A stretch of 64,000 bases of DNA from assembly GCA_036345935.2 (NCBI GenBank), contig JADWOT020000008.1, positions 6,055,114 through 6,119,113 of the forward strand, in the 5' to 3' direction. The stretch comes from Taenia hydatigena. Lineage: Eukaryota > Platyhelminthes > Cestoda > Cyclophyllidea > Taeniidae. Position 1 is the first letter of the stretch. Every line of letters begins with the position of its first letter. The notes beneath the pieces were generated by a model, which did not search any database, was not told the origin of the DNA, and saw only the letters and a program-made list of their open reading frames with translations. Positions 36,791 to 50,300 of this stretch are shown here, piece by piece. Both the position numbers and the translations under genes were made by a program.

Positions 36791-39700
36791 TCTCGTATCT
36801 AAAACACCTTTCGAATGTTATGCGCCCAAGCGTTTTTTCATTTAAGCCGTATCGATAATTTTAATACCTCACTAATGCCTGCTTCCTTGCAAAGTCGATA
36901 TGAGTACCCGTAGATTTGCCTTCTCTCTTAGTGCCTATCCGTCTACAAGCTCCGTTCAAAGGTCAACAAAATGTCGCCAAATTGGATTATATATTCCGTC
37001 GAGAGTGGTAGCAATGATTTGTCCATATACTCTTAAAAAGGGAAATCCTCCGGATTAATAAAATGCTGTGGCATGAATCTGGCGATGGCGGAGTTTGTGG
37101 ATAGCCAGTTTCCCACGGTGTGGCAGTGCAGATCTCGCTCTCCAACTTCCTCTCCCACGTTGTCCGCACACAAAATAATTTCTTTACCACGGTTTGATAG
37201 TACAAATGATTTGACATTAATTTTTATAAAATCTCTTCAAAAATTGAATTTTCATTGTGCAAGTGACCAAGTCTAATGGCTCAGTGGTCGAAGCTCACCT
37301 ACAGTCAACTTGATTGTCGCAAGATAATGAGGACGCAGTCAGTGAAGTCAAATGTCCCTCGCAGAATCCTACTTGGGTTATTAAGATGATAATGTATATC
37401 CCCTTGAATGGTTGGAATTAAAGCGTGATAAGAATGCCTCATTTGTTAAGCCACAGCACGGTTTCGGGCAAAAGCGCACTTTTTGTGCATTGATATTCTC
37501 CGGTCTCTTTTTCATCGTAGCAACTGTAACTAACATTACTGAGAATGTATTTGATCTAGCGCTGTATTCACCGCTGTGGCCTCTTCAACCTTCAATCGTT
37601 CGACCTGCGATTGGCAGTACAGCTTTACGCCTAGAATCTCGATAGCTTCAAATTCGTTCATTGCCATTCTTCCCCAACAAGTTAAGCTTTATGCAGCAAT
37701 TCACTTATTTGTATGTTTTATTTCCAATCTTCTTTGTTGAGCTGGCTGTTTAGTCTACAAATTAGGCTATCAAGGCGCAGCCAAAAATCCCCATTACTTC
37801 TTCAGTATTTTATTAGTTTTGTGACTTTCCACATCCCTCACTTACATGCAAACTAGCAATACTATTACTGCTCACATAATACAACGAATGCTGCCACATC
37901 TTCATCAGCAACTACAGTTTAAGGCCAGAATCTTCCTTTATTGCAAATACATCAAAATCCGAAGTGGTGTTTTTTTAGTGCATTCCTTGCTAGCGAAAGC
38001 TAAGTAAATAGACTGAATAGGTATTTCACAAAATTTTTTGATTGTTCAAGTCGCCAATCTAATTCTGCGTGCTTCTTTGCATATCACACCTCTGGAGCTT
38101 TGTATTTTAGAATTGCAATTTAGTTCCGCTTTTGAACTGAACAAATGCAAAGTTGAGGAAAATACTCTTACCCATCAAAAAATTGGAAAGGGAGAATAGT
38201 TGAACAGGCTAGCTACTAACACGTCACTAGCGATCAAATAATACTTGAAGTAATGAGGAGAGATGCAGAAGTAGTTGATGCCCTGCTCTCTGGCTTCTGT
38301 TGCTTTTGTGACTTTAACAAAGGCGAACGTTGAAGCTTTTTGTATCGGTTTCGGCAGGCGTGCAACAGGTGAAGAATTTTTGTTGATCAGTTAAGATTAA
38401 GGAGGATTTAAATCCCTCCAGAGGTGCCTTATACAATAAATCAAAAATACTATGCATAGAAACTACCCGTACGGCAATGCATCAGATGAAGATGATTTCA
38501 TCCAAAGTCATGACAAAAGCCGTTGGCAAGTTGAATTGATATGCTTACCAATTGTTAGCGCTCCTCAACGTACGCATCAGTTGGGGCGTTTGGAAGTTGG
38601 CTTATAAGTGCAGGCATAACCTGTAAAAGAAATGAGGCATATTTTTGGCTGCGAATGCTGCTGATGATTCATTTATTTAACAGCAGTCGTTAGTTTGCGC
38701 AATTCACAACGGATGGTATTCCCGATATGCATAATCTCCGTTGGAATGAGTTCATACCCTAAGAAGTGTAGTGAAGCCTGGTTTGTCGTTATCAACAACC
38801 GAATGAGAAAATTTACTGATCTGTCTTAAAGTAAGAAGATTTTTAAGGAAACAAATTGAGTTTACAGGCCTCAGAAATTAAGCAGATTTTAAGTATTTTA
38901 TGCTAGTTTTTAATGTGCATCTTAAAATAAACATGTTATGATAATGCTTTATTACTTTGACTGCACTTTTCCGGTGGAAACAAAGGCTTGGTGATAATGA
39001 CAATGCATCCGTGAGTCTCATCTAGCATGTTGAGGGGTCGCGCCTAGCTATCCGCCGGACTTCACTGTCTGCTTTCAGTGCGGTACCACTGGCCCACGTA
39101 AACCCCTCCCTCCTAATGACATTGTTCAATCTAAAGGAGAGTATAGCGACACGCTTCTTCCATGTTCTTCTGTCTCAAAAAAGCGATTCCCTTTACCGAC
39201 TTGGCAGCGCTTGATGCAACAAGTTTAAGTGCTTGGCTAAAATAAAAATCGGGTTTTCGGAATAACAATAAAATTTAGACATTTTAATCGGCAATAAGTT
39301 GACGCGCTCTTTGTTTCTGCAAAAGAGACTGGTCATATTCCACCTGCGTTCGCATTAGGGGCTTTCCGCTAATTTGCTGTTGCATCGCCTCTATTGAGTC
39401 TAGAGAGCAGCTGTTTCAGATAATACCAGGGAGAATTGCATAGAAGAAGACCATTTTACTCTGCAACACAATTAAAGTAGACGCCATCAAACACCCGTTC
39501 TTCTCACTATCCTGTCTCCACAGCTTCATACATATGCCGATTACATTCCGGATTTTTTTCCTCCAATGCGGAATGTGGCGGAGGACTGCTTCTGACTAAG
39601 TCGTGGCAATCTTCGCGCAATGCGCAGATGTGCGTTCAGTTGATTGTGTATTAATGTTCCAGTTCATTCGAGAGTATTTCTTTCTTACTGTGTCATAATT

Positions 39701-42399
39701 TTGAGGTTGGTCTTTGTTTTCCGTAGTAAAGGAAGAAAACGAGATTATATGAATGACAAACTTTGTGAGTTAACCTCGGACGCTGTAGATCGTTCCATTG
39801 TTTCGCCTCAAATTCAGCAGGAAACGCCTTACCCATTCAAAATTAAATAGTCTGGATTAGGTTTGGCTAAATGGAAGAGATGACCGATCATTAGTCCATT
39901 GTTTTGTCTCTCTGAACCGCGCCAGCTCTCCTCTGACATTCACACAATAACGTTAATGTCTGCCATTATTTCTTTCAACCCTCTACCATTTTTATTCTCA
40001 TGTTCATTAATTTTCCCATTGATGCATCGCTACTTATGGCCTTGGTCCAAATCCACCTATCCGACTATCCTAGTAGGCCATTTTCTCATCGTATTCTTTT
40101 CCTTCTTCCGTGGTCTATTAAAACTTGTCCATCTAACCAAACAAGGAGCCTATAGCCACAAAATCCCCTGTGATGGTGAGTTGCATGAATGCAAATTTAG
40201 TCGCTCAATATTAGCATAAAGGCATCGTTTTGGAGGTTGACATAGCCCAAAATACGAACACGTTTTAAATTTACATTGCATTGCATTTGGAAGAAATATG
40301 TGGCAGCAGGACTAAACGAACATGTAAAAAGGCGACAGCACCAACGCCTTAGTATTCGTAAGACTGACACCAGCATGGCCTTCTGCGTCCCCCATGACCA
40401 GAAAATGCTGCGTTGTTACCGTAGGTAAAGGAACTGACACCAAGTGAATAGCCATTCTCACTTCACTCAATGAGTACCAAATGTAAACATCACAAAATAG
40501 AGGCAACCGCTATGCATAAACTAACTGCACGTAGGCTGAGCAAATTTGTCAAGAAGAAATAACTATCCTAAGGCCATAAAGGCAACATTTTATACTTATA
40601 GTGGAAGTGTGACACGCTCTTCTTAATGCATAGTTGACCAATCTGGGCCATATGCCTTTGTGGTTGGCATTTCTGTATTAGGAACATTATACTCCTCCAG
40701 TCTGTTACGTCTACCAAAAATAAACCTAGAAAAAACGTTTAATTCTTTTTAGAGGTGCGAAGGGTATATTATGCTTTTCCTGTCTGTTGCGTCCACCAGC
40801 AATAAACTCAGAAAAGACATTTCAAACCTTTGTTTGCATTGCGACCACAGATGCTTTAAATGGAAAAAGGTTAATGAAAGTGTCCTTGAGGCGTAGATGG
40901 TCGTTAATTAGCTGATTACATCCATTTTTTATTAAAATTATTTGATCCTTAAGTTCTAAATTGACATCTTTTTGAAGCGATCATCCTTCAATTCTATCTT
41001 ACAACTCTAATACCGCCATGTAGAGCTTTAGTCTGATCAATACAGTCGTGAGGTAAACAAAATTACATATCCATCACTGCATTTAAAAATAACCTTCAGG
41101 TGATCAAAAAGACTGACATTTCTCAGAGTTCAGCATGTGTGTTTTGCACAGTCATTGCAAAAGACGATCAGTCAAACTTACCGTCAATGCGGGTGATTAA
41201 AAGCAAGACATACTGCAGACAGCACAAGCCTAATGCTCTAAAGATTTCGAGTCATGGGAAATAAAGGATCATAGGCTCAAAGTGAGATATTTAAGTTGAT
41301 TGTTAAAGTTCCGCTTTAGAGTCACGTGAGTTATGCTGAAAACCGAGGTGAAACAACGTATGAGCATTGTTCGTGATGCAGTGTTTGATGGCCGCGCCTT
41401 CCACCGGAGAACAAACTGACTTGCATTTGTTTAAATGATAATGCAATGGATGGCAGGCATTTGATGCATACTTCACAATCTCTGATGTGATATTTAAGAT
41501 ATTAGGAAACGTTTTTTAAGCACAGTCCTCCCAGTCACTTTCTGCAACGGAGAAAACATTTAAGTGAATGGGCAAAGAGGTTTCGCGAATTCAGTGTAGC
41601 GCCATTTTTAGAGAGTACTTTTCCCACAATTCTCATCCATGATCAAAACATCTACATAGGCTACATACCCATGCATCCTGCTTGGTTAGAACCACATTCT
41701 AGCACTAAATAAAAGAGTGACACTAGAATCTGTGAACCGCACACCGATGGGGCCAAGACCCGATTCTACAGATGGATTAAGAGGACTTGCTTAGAAGTGT
41801 CCTTGCTTCCTTTCTCCAGTCTCACGGTTCCAGAGCACACTGTATGTCAATACGAACTTTAATCAACCTAGAGTCGAAGTGTAAATTTACAAACACTTTA
41901 CGCAAGCGAATGTCATTGTTAAGTAAATCATCTCACCTCACCCCACATATGCGTCCACTGTGGGGCTCTCACCCAAGCGCGAGTGTGATCAGTCTTCATT
42001 CGAAGGCACTTTAATTCTCAAATCGCAGTCATGTTAAATTAGACTTGCAAAAGTTTGAAAATTACTTGTCTAGACACATCGAAATTTTGAGCGGTGGTAC
42101 AGCTTGTAGTATTTGCTGCTCACTTATCAACCCACCGATAGTAAATTTAAAACTTTTTAATGAATTGCCCAACTAATCATTTCGCCATGTGAGGATAGTG
42201 ATAGAAAAAATTGGGATGATGCATAGAAGTTCCTACTTAATGTGTGAGGAGGGAGGTGATTGTGGTTAAGTAACATGTTTGACGTCGACAAACCAAATCT
42301 CGACAAACATTGATACAAGACTGCCTCTTGACGTTGGAAGAAACGGTAAATTAGGCAACTTCTCTTGCCTGCTGTTGTTGCACACATACAATACCAACC

Positions 42400-43700
42400 A
42401 TACGAAGCGACTCTAATCCATTGTCAAGGCTGTAGAAAGTGCTATCTCATTCAGGCTGCAGTAGGATAGCATTTAAAGGAGAAGCGGTATGTGGCATATC
42501 GTACTGGAACGAAATAGACAGAAGTGATGTAAGCAGCCTCATGCTCGTCACGATCAGCTAAAACATTAATGCATAGTGATCAGAGAGTGTCCCTCTCCTC
42601 CCTTTTTAATGCGGGATTGCCCTTCACTGCTAGTGCGATAAAATAATGGAAGATGAATGTGTCAGTAAAGAGCAGGATGAATTTTTGATCATGTGTGACC
42701 GCAGAAGTGATGAAGCAAGTGGTTTGCACCAACATCAGGCGCAACAGTCTCGACGGCTACAGAGTCTACATCACTCTAATGCACCTATGAATGGTAGGCG
42801 GATTGTAAGTTGCAAACATTGGCGACTTTCACTTCACTGCCTCTAGCTGCTTTCCTGAAACGTGCAATGTGGTGTTTTTAAAACAACCGGTGACAGTTTA
42901 ACCCACTGGCTGTCCATTGCATTGGATGACTGATTGACTGACTGCCTGCCTGCCTGGTCTTAGATGATCAGCATCACTCTTAGTTGGTATTGGACAGCCA
43001 TTCACGAAACGACCAGCTCTATGAAGAGCAAGATTGAGATGGGAAGGAGGTTGTCAGGACCAGCTTTCGTTTCCATTAGCAAGACCATTCAACAAGCGGA
43101 GCCTAAAATCAATTTATTTTTCTTTGGCTAAGCATAAGATTATGGCTTCTGTGCTTGTTTGCTTTCTAGCTCTCTGTCTGCAGGCAAAATTCATTTGCTG
43201 TTAATAATGCTCAGACAAACACTTTGCTTTACAAATCTTTCCACAACCCCTTTAATTAAAAAACATTGGGTGCTTTGGCGGCTAAAGTAAATTGCAGTGC
43301 AGTTATCTTCCTAGTTGTTGGAAGAACTGCACTCGATTTCACAAATGATGTCTCTTATTAACTTTATTTTTCGTCTGCGCCAGTATTTAAACGCGTGAAA
43401 ATTTGCTGCAACCCAGTTGATGGATGTGTACCTTATTAATCCACTTTGCGATATCATGCAATTTGACGTGGTTGTGACATCAGGGTCCATCCTGATGGCA
43501 ACTCGTCTTAAATAGGCCTGAATGAGACATTCTAGTAAAAAACGCGGGGAGATCAGTATGATACTAGCAAAACTTGCAGCATACCGTAGACGCAGGCAAT
43601 CCCACATAATTACACGTGAGAGTACAAGTAGTGTAATGCATGAATAATTCGTTTAACTCTTCGTTTTGGATGCGTAGACACCATAAGAACCATGAAGGCA
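42400..43700 (+). other. Interval expanded by ~0.95 kb in B relative to A
   Basis: A and B align at A 18264 / B 42357 (aacttctcttgcc) and again at A ~18820 / B ~43862 (agacgtaa), while the offset rises from 24.09 to 25.04 kb. D' lacks this part of the unit, so insertion in B and deletion in A cannot be separated here. It contains the TGNN run at 42927. I see no terminal repeats or protein signature of a mobile element. Confidence 0.55.
42927..42957 (+). repeat. Short TGNN tetranucleotide run
   Basis: The sequence steps tgac, tgat, tgac, tgac, tgcc, tgcc, tgcc over about 31 bases. It lies inside the B-expanded interval (42400-43700) and has no counterpart that I can place in A. Confidence 0.85.
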
Positions 43701-44899
43701 TTCTAGCACTACCTCCACCCTTCTGCACTTCGTCGATGCATCTCCTCTCCTGGTTTTATAATTTATTTCGCTTTTGGGGAAGTCAAAGACGAACTACATG
43801 AATAGCTTCTCGGCAAATGCGAAGACGGTCTTACTGATGGAACAGAATTTTAACCGAGATAGACGTAAGGTGGAACACATTGGTTGAACACTGTGCGAAG
43901 TGCTACCACCTTGTTGAATGCTTTGATGTTGAGACAGGCTTGTTTAAAATGCTTTGTTTAACAAGCTCTACAATCCAGTCAAGTTCATCTCCTAGCAGTT
44001 GATTTTTTGCCTACTAAGGGAGATGGGTGGAAGGTGATACGGGAGGGAGGCGCTTAAGAGCACGAAGTTGGGAAGAGATTGTAAGGCTGACCAAAGTGCA
44101 GTGTGAAGGTGTGCACACACTTGTATGCAATTGGCTTTTTGCGTTATTTATTTTTTCCTCATCACTACTGCTGAGGTGATGGGGGCGATTACGGCTTCTT
44201 CTCAACAATTGATGCATAGGTACACAAATGCAAGACGGTGAAAGACCGGTGAACAAAATCAAATCTAAAGTTATGCAGTTTTTGAAAGATATGCACAATT
44301 TGACGATTAGGACGAAATTGCTCGTTTCCGACTAAGTTGAATGGCTTTATGGCTGCAATATTCTGTATGAGCGTTTTGACAGGGAACATCCGTCAAATCG
44401 TCATATTGCAGCGAAACGCTTTTATCTTTCTGATTTGGAATCAGAACGCAATTTAAATAAGTGTGATTTTTGAAATTATCAAGCGGAAAAATGCTCCAAA
44501 CAGCATGTCTGCAAGCAGAGTGCAGACGGGTGTTTTCTGTGATCAGTGTGACTTTATTCATGCATGTTCTCCTTTCCTATTCTTTTGGGTTCTGTGCAAT
44601 GCGCACTCCAAAATACACTGCACAAGTAGGAGCAAAAACTACTCATGTAATCAAATTCAGGATAGGATTTTATTAGTTCTACCTCAAGAATGTCCGGCTT
44701 TGCTGCTCTTTTCTTGCCTTGTTATTTCAAGCATACTAGTAACTTGCAATGTGGTGCCTTCTATGGTACTTGCTACAACTAATTACACCCATATCTTTAA
44801 GAAGGGCACGTTTCGCATTGCTTGGTGAGAGCCATACTGTTCTGAGCCCAAAACTTTGGATGCTGACTTCACGAAATGCAACTCTGGAATGTACTAAGG

Positions 44900-45964
44900 T
44901 TGATTAAGCAAAGAAGACAAAGCTGTGATTTAATTTTGTGCATTGAGCCTAGTTGGAACTGGAGCAGTGCAAATTGGATTCTGCACTTCCGTTCAGCTAC
45001 GATATACTGTAAAATTTGTAAGTGATTGATGGGTGTTAAGTGGAGAAATTCTCGTTCACTCGGTAATCTGATGTGTTTACATCAATCCACCACAGCTTGT
45101 CATTAACGTCTGAGATGCAGTTTTGTCGGATGAGGGTGCTGTTGCATGTTTGAATTCAACTACAATGTTGCTCATCCATTGCAGCATCAAAGGAGTGTCT
45201 TATCTCTTGTCTGCTGTTTCACAGGCCAAGGGTAAGGGACAGAAGTGGAACAATTATGACAATTCCAAACACGTGCTACTTTGTTTAGGGACCAAGAAGT
45301 GGAAATGTGGAATAAGGTCGTCAAACTCTTTACAAATTGTGGATCCTCTCCACGCGATGTGACATGCAGAGCTGTCATTCTACAGCAATAGATATGACTG
45401 ATTGATTAGAGGCTCCATGTGTCCAGAAGCAGTATCTTCCATACATGCGAATGGACAGCTAATTGCTCACTGTTATGCTGGTCTGAGGAGACTCAAGTCT
45501 TCCTCACCAACCATGCAAGTTTAATGGTCAACTTTTGCTGCCTCTTAGTGGGCACTTTGTTTCAATTTTCTTCTGGTCATCCTACTTTTGTCCGTATAGG
45601 CAAGGCTTTATAAACGATTCTCTACTTCTGTTCAGTTTAGCAAAGCTGAAGCGATTAACTTTGTTATGGAAAACAATTCTGCTTCAATTTATCTGACAAC
45701 TAGCAACTTGTGAGCCGCTACAATATGTAGCAACGCACCGATAAGTGTGACGTTGGAATTAAGTGTCTGCGTGATCATGCTGCCTCAAATTATCACGCGC
45801 CTTTTTCGTAGGAAGTAGCGATGACAGATCCATCTCAAATGGGAACACTTAAACTTGGTGCAGTGGGTGAAAGTATGCTAACTACCTCTAAATTGCATTT
45901 GGAAGGTTGGAAGGAGAGCCCATTGTACCATGACACAGCACCTTGTAAATTGAGAAGGATTGAG
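44900..45964 (+). repeat. Near-identical inverted-repeat arm in B (gene-conversion tract)
   Basis: This arm pairs with 54086-55150 so that paired coordinates always sum to 100050, meaning no indels over 1065 bp. I count seven mismatches, at 45116, 45292, 45311, 45317, 45432, 45495 and 45756, giving about 99.3% identity. Just left (actctggaatgtactaagg against actctggc on the partner) and just right (from 45965) identity drops to the usual 70-75% with indels. The 79- and 64-codon frames inside each arm match only because the DNA does. Against A (about 21215-22180) the arm is diverged and carries extra bases, so the similarity is not general conservation. Confidence 0.9.
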
Positions 45965-46654
45965 ATCTGCAGGCTAGTGAATCTGTAGAACAGGCAGGAT
46001 ATGTAAAACGATTTTAGAAATCAAAGGAGGCGAACAGGTAGTCGCATGCATGAATCAATCAGTGCACCTGTGGTAGGTGCTGGAAACACTGTGCATACGC
46101 CAGTGAAGTCCTCCGCCCATCCTGTGTTGCTTTTGCCTATTTCGAAAATGAGTGCACCACTCTTACATCTCTCCGTTTCCGGAGTATAAAACTGGTCGGT
46201 GAAATCAATTCACTTTGACCTGCTCGCAGTAATAATTTTGCTTCATAAGTAGGCAAAAGATTTAAGCTTATCAGTATTTCGGCCAAATTATAACCTTGTT
46301 TTAAAAGACTGTAAAGGAAGAAAATGGCAATATTTAGCGTACCTAAACCAAGAAAGAGTTAGTGTGTCAATGTGATGTAGACCAAGAGGGACTCCACTTA
46401 AATCTACTATTTATTATAGACCTGTCGATTCTCGGAACTGGGGTGTTTTGAATCCTCTGTTCATATGTGTGACTGCCAACGGAGACATCAAACCAAAGGA
46501 TAATTCAAATGCGTGGTATTTGCGTTGAATGAAAGCCATCCTCCTCCAACTTGAGACAGGTCAGAGCTTATGGGGGCAATTTTTGAATACCGGTCCGTCT
46601 TAGGGAAGAAAAGGAATTCTCTGTGGGTAGAAGTCAAGTATTGCTAATCTACGT

Positions 46655-46685
46655 GAGTGCGGTAGTCGAATTTCTTGCATAAAGG
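46655..46685. other. Inversion junction: unit B switches to the inverted array
   Basis: Left of this point the sequence follows A forward to about 23400. From about 46675 it follows A backwards from about 3680 (RC of A 3600-3680 gives gtgtctgagagtgatcgcc; the window has atgtctgagggtcatgacc). D' at about 53140-53220 keeps unit homology on past 23400 (attaacggcggtga at A ~23420, inverse cgccgttaatga at about 53167). The break is therefore in B and not a natural end of the unit. I see no inverted terminal repeat, microhomology tract or inserted element at the join, but divergence blurs it by about 20 bp. Confidence 0.7.
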
Positions 46686-49600
46686 AATGTCTGAGGGTCA
46701 TGACCTGCAAATCGTGCCATTGGGAGATAAGCTATGGTAGCGTTACCGATGGTCATGCCAAATCTCAGTTCATCAGGCATTATTTGAAACCACAATAAAC
46801 ATTCACCGCCCGGTACATGAAAAGTTGATTCAGATAAAGTTTTACTTCGACACGTGCACTGAAGGCGCTGGACAATGCACGTTTGACTGCAGTGTGAAAT
46901 TTGAACATTAACCTACCGTCATCACTGGAACAAACCTCAGCAGGCGCTTCCGTAAACATTGACAGCTTTCCGCTTTTGGTCAGTGCAGAAGTAGGAAATG
47001 GTGGGAAAAATAGGTGGGTTACCGCTACAGAGGATTGGTTTTAAAACATGTACTGCTTCTACCACCCGGAACTTCATTTCATGTTTGGACTTTGGCATAA
47101 CCGGCACCACTTGAACGACCCTCTTAGCATTATTTAACTCTTTTTCATCGGGATAGTAGTTCATCTTAGCAAGGCTTTTGTTGAAGGCAACGACAAATTT
47201 AGTATCTGCTCTTCTCAAAACACTGGTAATGCCGAAGTATTAGGCAGTAAATAGGCGATCAGGAATGCTTCTTGGCTCTTAATGTAATCACGGAGTCAAG
47301 ACCCAGGCTTTTTGAAACTGTCAGATAAATTTCCTTTAGACTCATCGGACTTACTGGAAACGCAAGGCAGGGACAAAAAGAGAAATGGAAATTAGTGCGC
47401 TCATTTCTTTGAGTGTTTTGGAATCTTCCGACCTATTGCAAATTAGCTATGAAACTATTTATGGGATTAAATTACCTCACATCTGGATGTCTGGAAAAGT
47501 CCACACTAAGCAAAGAACAGAAAGAAAGTAGAGAGCGAACCTAAATTATTCTCATTTTAAGTTTCCTCGCAAACGGAAGAAAACGCGAGGTAAAAGTATA
47601 ATGTCTGTTATAAGGACTACCCAAAGTTACTAGAGCAGTCCAAATGCTTGGGGAGAATTAAACGCGGTTCAAAATGTGGACCCACATGGTAGCCTTATTC
47701 TCAGACTTCTTTATCGTTTTTGTCTTGCTTGGTCGTTTATAGCACGTAGGAAATGTGGGAATGTGTTTACTCTTGTCATATATGCGACTTGCTTAGAAGT
47801 AATGACATTTTAATTCAATTCGCTTCGTCTCCACTTAACGTGCCATAGCAATTGTGAAATTCGCAGCCAACGAAATTGTCTTACGAATAGAGTAAGGAAG
47901 GTGAAGTGCTCTTCGATCCGAGCAATGTAATCATTCAGGTTGTGCATACTCTTTGTTTTTAAATAAGTTAATAGAGGTCCCAAATGGCTGGAAGAGGTCT
48001 TGCTAAAGACTGTTGAGAAATACTTTGCAAAGACGAGTGCCAATTAACGGACAGCTTTAGTGCTGCGTGGACCAGCCAAATTAACTAAAATTTAATTGCA
48101 TCGACTAGCATCGATGGTGAGCTTGGTCTCTCTTTACATTGTTTTAGCTCCCAAGCCGCAGAGAATGTGTTGAAAAAGGAAGCGGATTTTATAACAGACT
48201 AAATTGATCCTAACTGTGCAGCAGACTTATGGCCTGAGCTAGAGTTATCAACTTAAGTTGCATAGAAGGGAAGTAGAGGAGCATTTTGTGAATGTAGTGG
48301 CTGTATGGTTGAACTCACCTAAAGAAGCAGAAGAAGATTGCAGGAGCACGGATTGGCGTTGAGTGAATTGCGTATCTTATGTTTTCAACGATCGTTTATC
48401 GATGCACCCTTTGCTTTCCGTAACTACACTACTCATCAGTTCCACTTTGAGGATAAAGCCGTGCCTGCATGAGACTGATGATTGCCTGCACGAGCTGATT
48501 CGTTTCTGCTAGCTTTCGGCCCCTGAGTGCACTGACGGTGAGTCTTCTCCTTTACTACTTCGTCCTCAAACATGACTTTAAGCACTACATCGATAATGAT
48601 AATGAACAAGGCCGATCCGGACAAACAATTGACCTATTTTTTGGTAAATTTTGTGAGATCGGGTCTAGTTAGATGCGTCGAAGTATCCGTTACAAATTAT
48701 AACTTCTCCCAGTTGTCTCTATGACTAATTGTTGAACCGAGTGTACCTGTTTTTGCATATTGAGAAATCTTCGACGTTACTCTTCAAATGGATGTCTTAA
48801 GTACATTTTTTACGCAAGGCGCAGCAGTTGAAATTCCTAGTCAAATCCTCAGCTTGTATTGTCAAGCATAGGTACGAGCTCCATCCTGCCGCGTTTTATA
48901 CTGAGCCAGTTAATCGTCACTTATTGGCATTTTTGTTATAGCCGAAGCAAAAAGAAATCTATTTAACATTTAAGGCTTTATCCCAAAGTAGAGAGCATAA
49001 AACAAATATTTGCTTATCCCTCATCATCTCGATGTCATTTTAACCCAGCCTTGTTTATTGCCTCCCAACTTGCCCGTGCACCATTAACAAATTTCTTCTG
49101 ATAAATAATTGAAAAAACCAGTGAGATCAGTAGAATGCGATCTTCCATAGGTAAAGAACCGATTCCTGTACCTTCACTGAGCATCATTCCAACTTACAAA
49201 ACTAATTAGGAGAGGTAATTTTAATGCCTCAAATGTGCTTTGAATATGACTTAAATATCGTACTTTTAATGAGAAGGACACAATATGAAATAGTCTGTTC
49301 AAATGATTAACAAGGGGATAACGGATACAATCTTTGGGCATGCATAGCTTTTACATGAATTGCGGCAGTGTATAGGCACAGTGCGGTGCAATTTTGCGAA
49401 AGGAACTTGTTCCTGCCAAAATTCACTTTTTCCAGAGAGCATAAAACGTCTCGATGCAACCAGCAACGTGTCTGAAGCTGCTGTAATAGTTAAGAACTCT
49501 GACGCCTAGTCAATCGGAGATTTTCCCGACGCATCATTGCTTGACACACGTGCACACACAAAACTGTCATTTCAGAAAGTAAAATTATAAAACCGCACTT

Positions 49601-50300
49601 AGTCGCAAATCCTCGACAGCCTAAAGCCACAAATGACTGGAACTCTACGGTGAGGACAAATTCCCGTGGTAAAACACATCGTCTATTGAATAGCACTGCC
49701 TCAAATAGAGAGAGCAATGCACTATTTTCTATATGAGATGCCTTATCCCTAGGTCTAATTTTGCCTTTGGCAACTCCTTGTGACTTCGTGCGAACCAACT
49801 AGATTTGCACCTTTGCAATCTAAGAAGAGGTAATCACCCCGGTAAATTAGCTTTTGGGTTTGGTCAACAACATGCTCTTTGCCATCTGAGCAGCAGTAAT
49901 CACACTGTAAATTTAGCTTACACGTCTGTAGTATGAAATCGCACAGCAAGGACCTTGTTTGGTGTGTTTCAGGCCCACTATGTACACCCTCATATCGCCC
50001 ACCACCAATGTGCGTATGCTGAACGTCCCACTTTTTAGTCCTATTCCAGCTTCACAAATGTGTTACTTGTCCCTGCCTATTGCTTTCTGCTAAACAACTC
50101 TCTTTCACTGGCCAAGAAGAAGATTAAGAAATTAAGTCCACCATCCTCTCATAACCGGCCGTGAATTATCTGTTGTGATTCGATTACGAGAATCGCAAAA
50201 TGATATTTTGTTGATAGTTTAGTAGCATTTTTGTGAGGAATTTGGTGTCATCTAGCCACAGTTTATTCGGAAACGACGCAACTTATCAGCTCACATCCTT
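46672..50300 (-). repeat. Long-period repeat, unit C' (inverted, unit positions ~3680 to ~1)
   Basis: Read on the minus strand, this segment follows A from about 3680 down to about 1. Anchors are gcctgcatatcgtgccac (A ~3645) against tgacctgcaaatcgtgcc at about 46700; the inverse of A 3291-3340 at about 46950-46990; the inverse of A ~2000-2050 at about 48180-48250; the inverse of A ~920-1040 at about 49360-49480; and the inverse of A ~545 at about 49800. Identity is about 70-75%. I could not anchor 48.3-49.2 kb, so it may hold C'-specific or heavily diverged sequence. No gene is seen. The frame at 46937-47218 (minus, 93 codons) lies in repeat homology and is not kept in frame by A or B. Confidence 0.75.

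Larger units (their letters stand above)
27253..46665 (+). repeat. Long-period repeat, unit B (direct copy, cut at unit position ~23400)
   Basis: B is a direct, head-to-tail copy of A, about 75-80% identical in well-aligned stretches. For example, 41121-41257 against 17041-17177 differs at roughly 29 of 137 positions by eye. B lacks A ~6115-6845, ~8950-9380, ~13850-16985 and about 1.2 kb of ~19300-21180. It carries segments missing from A at about 33370-33950, 34190-34755, 36290-36790 and within 42400-43700. Homology to A runs to about 23400 (gtagctagtctgcatgag in A, attgctaatctacgtgag at about 46642) and then stops at the inversion junction. D' continues past the same point, so B is the truncated one. 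No gene is supported. Confidence 0.85.

Noticed and set aside
45123..45613. Two frames (79 and 64 codons) with nearly identical partners at 54688-54927 and 54437-54631
   Set aside because: They look like conserved proteins, but the whole 1065-bp tract is near-identical, and most of the seven differences falling in these frames change the amino acid. This is DNA-level identity, not protein conservation.
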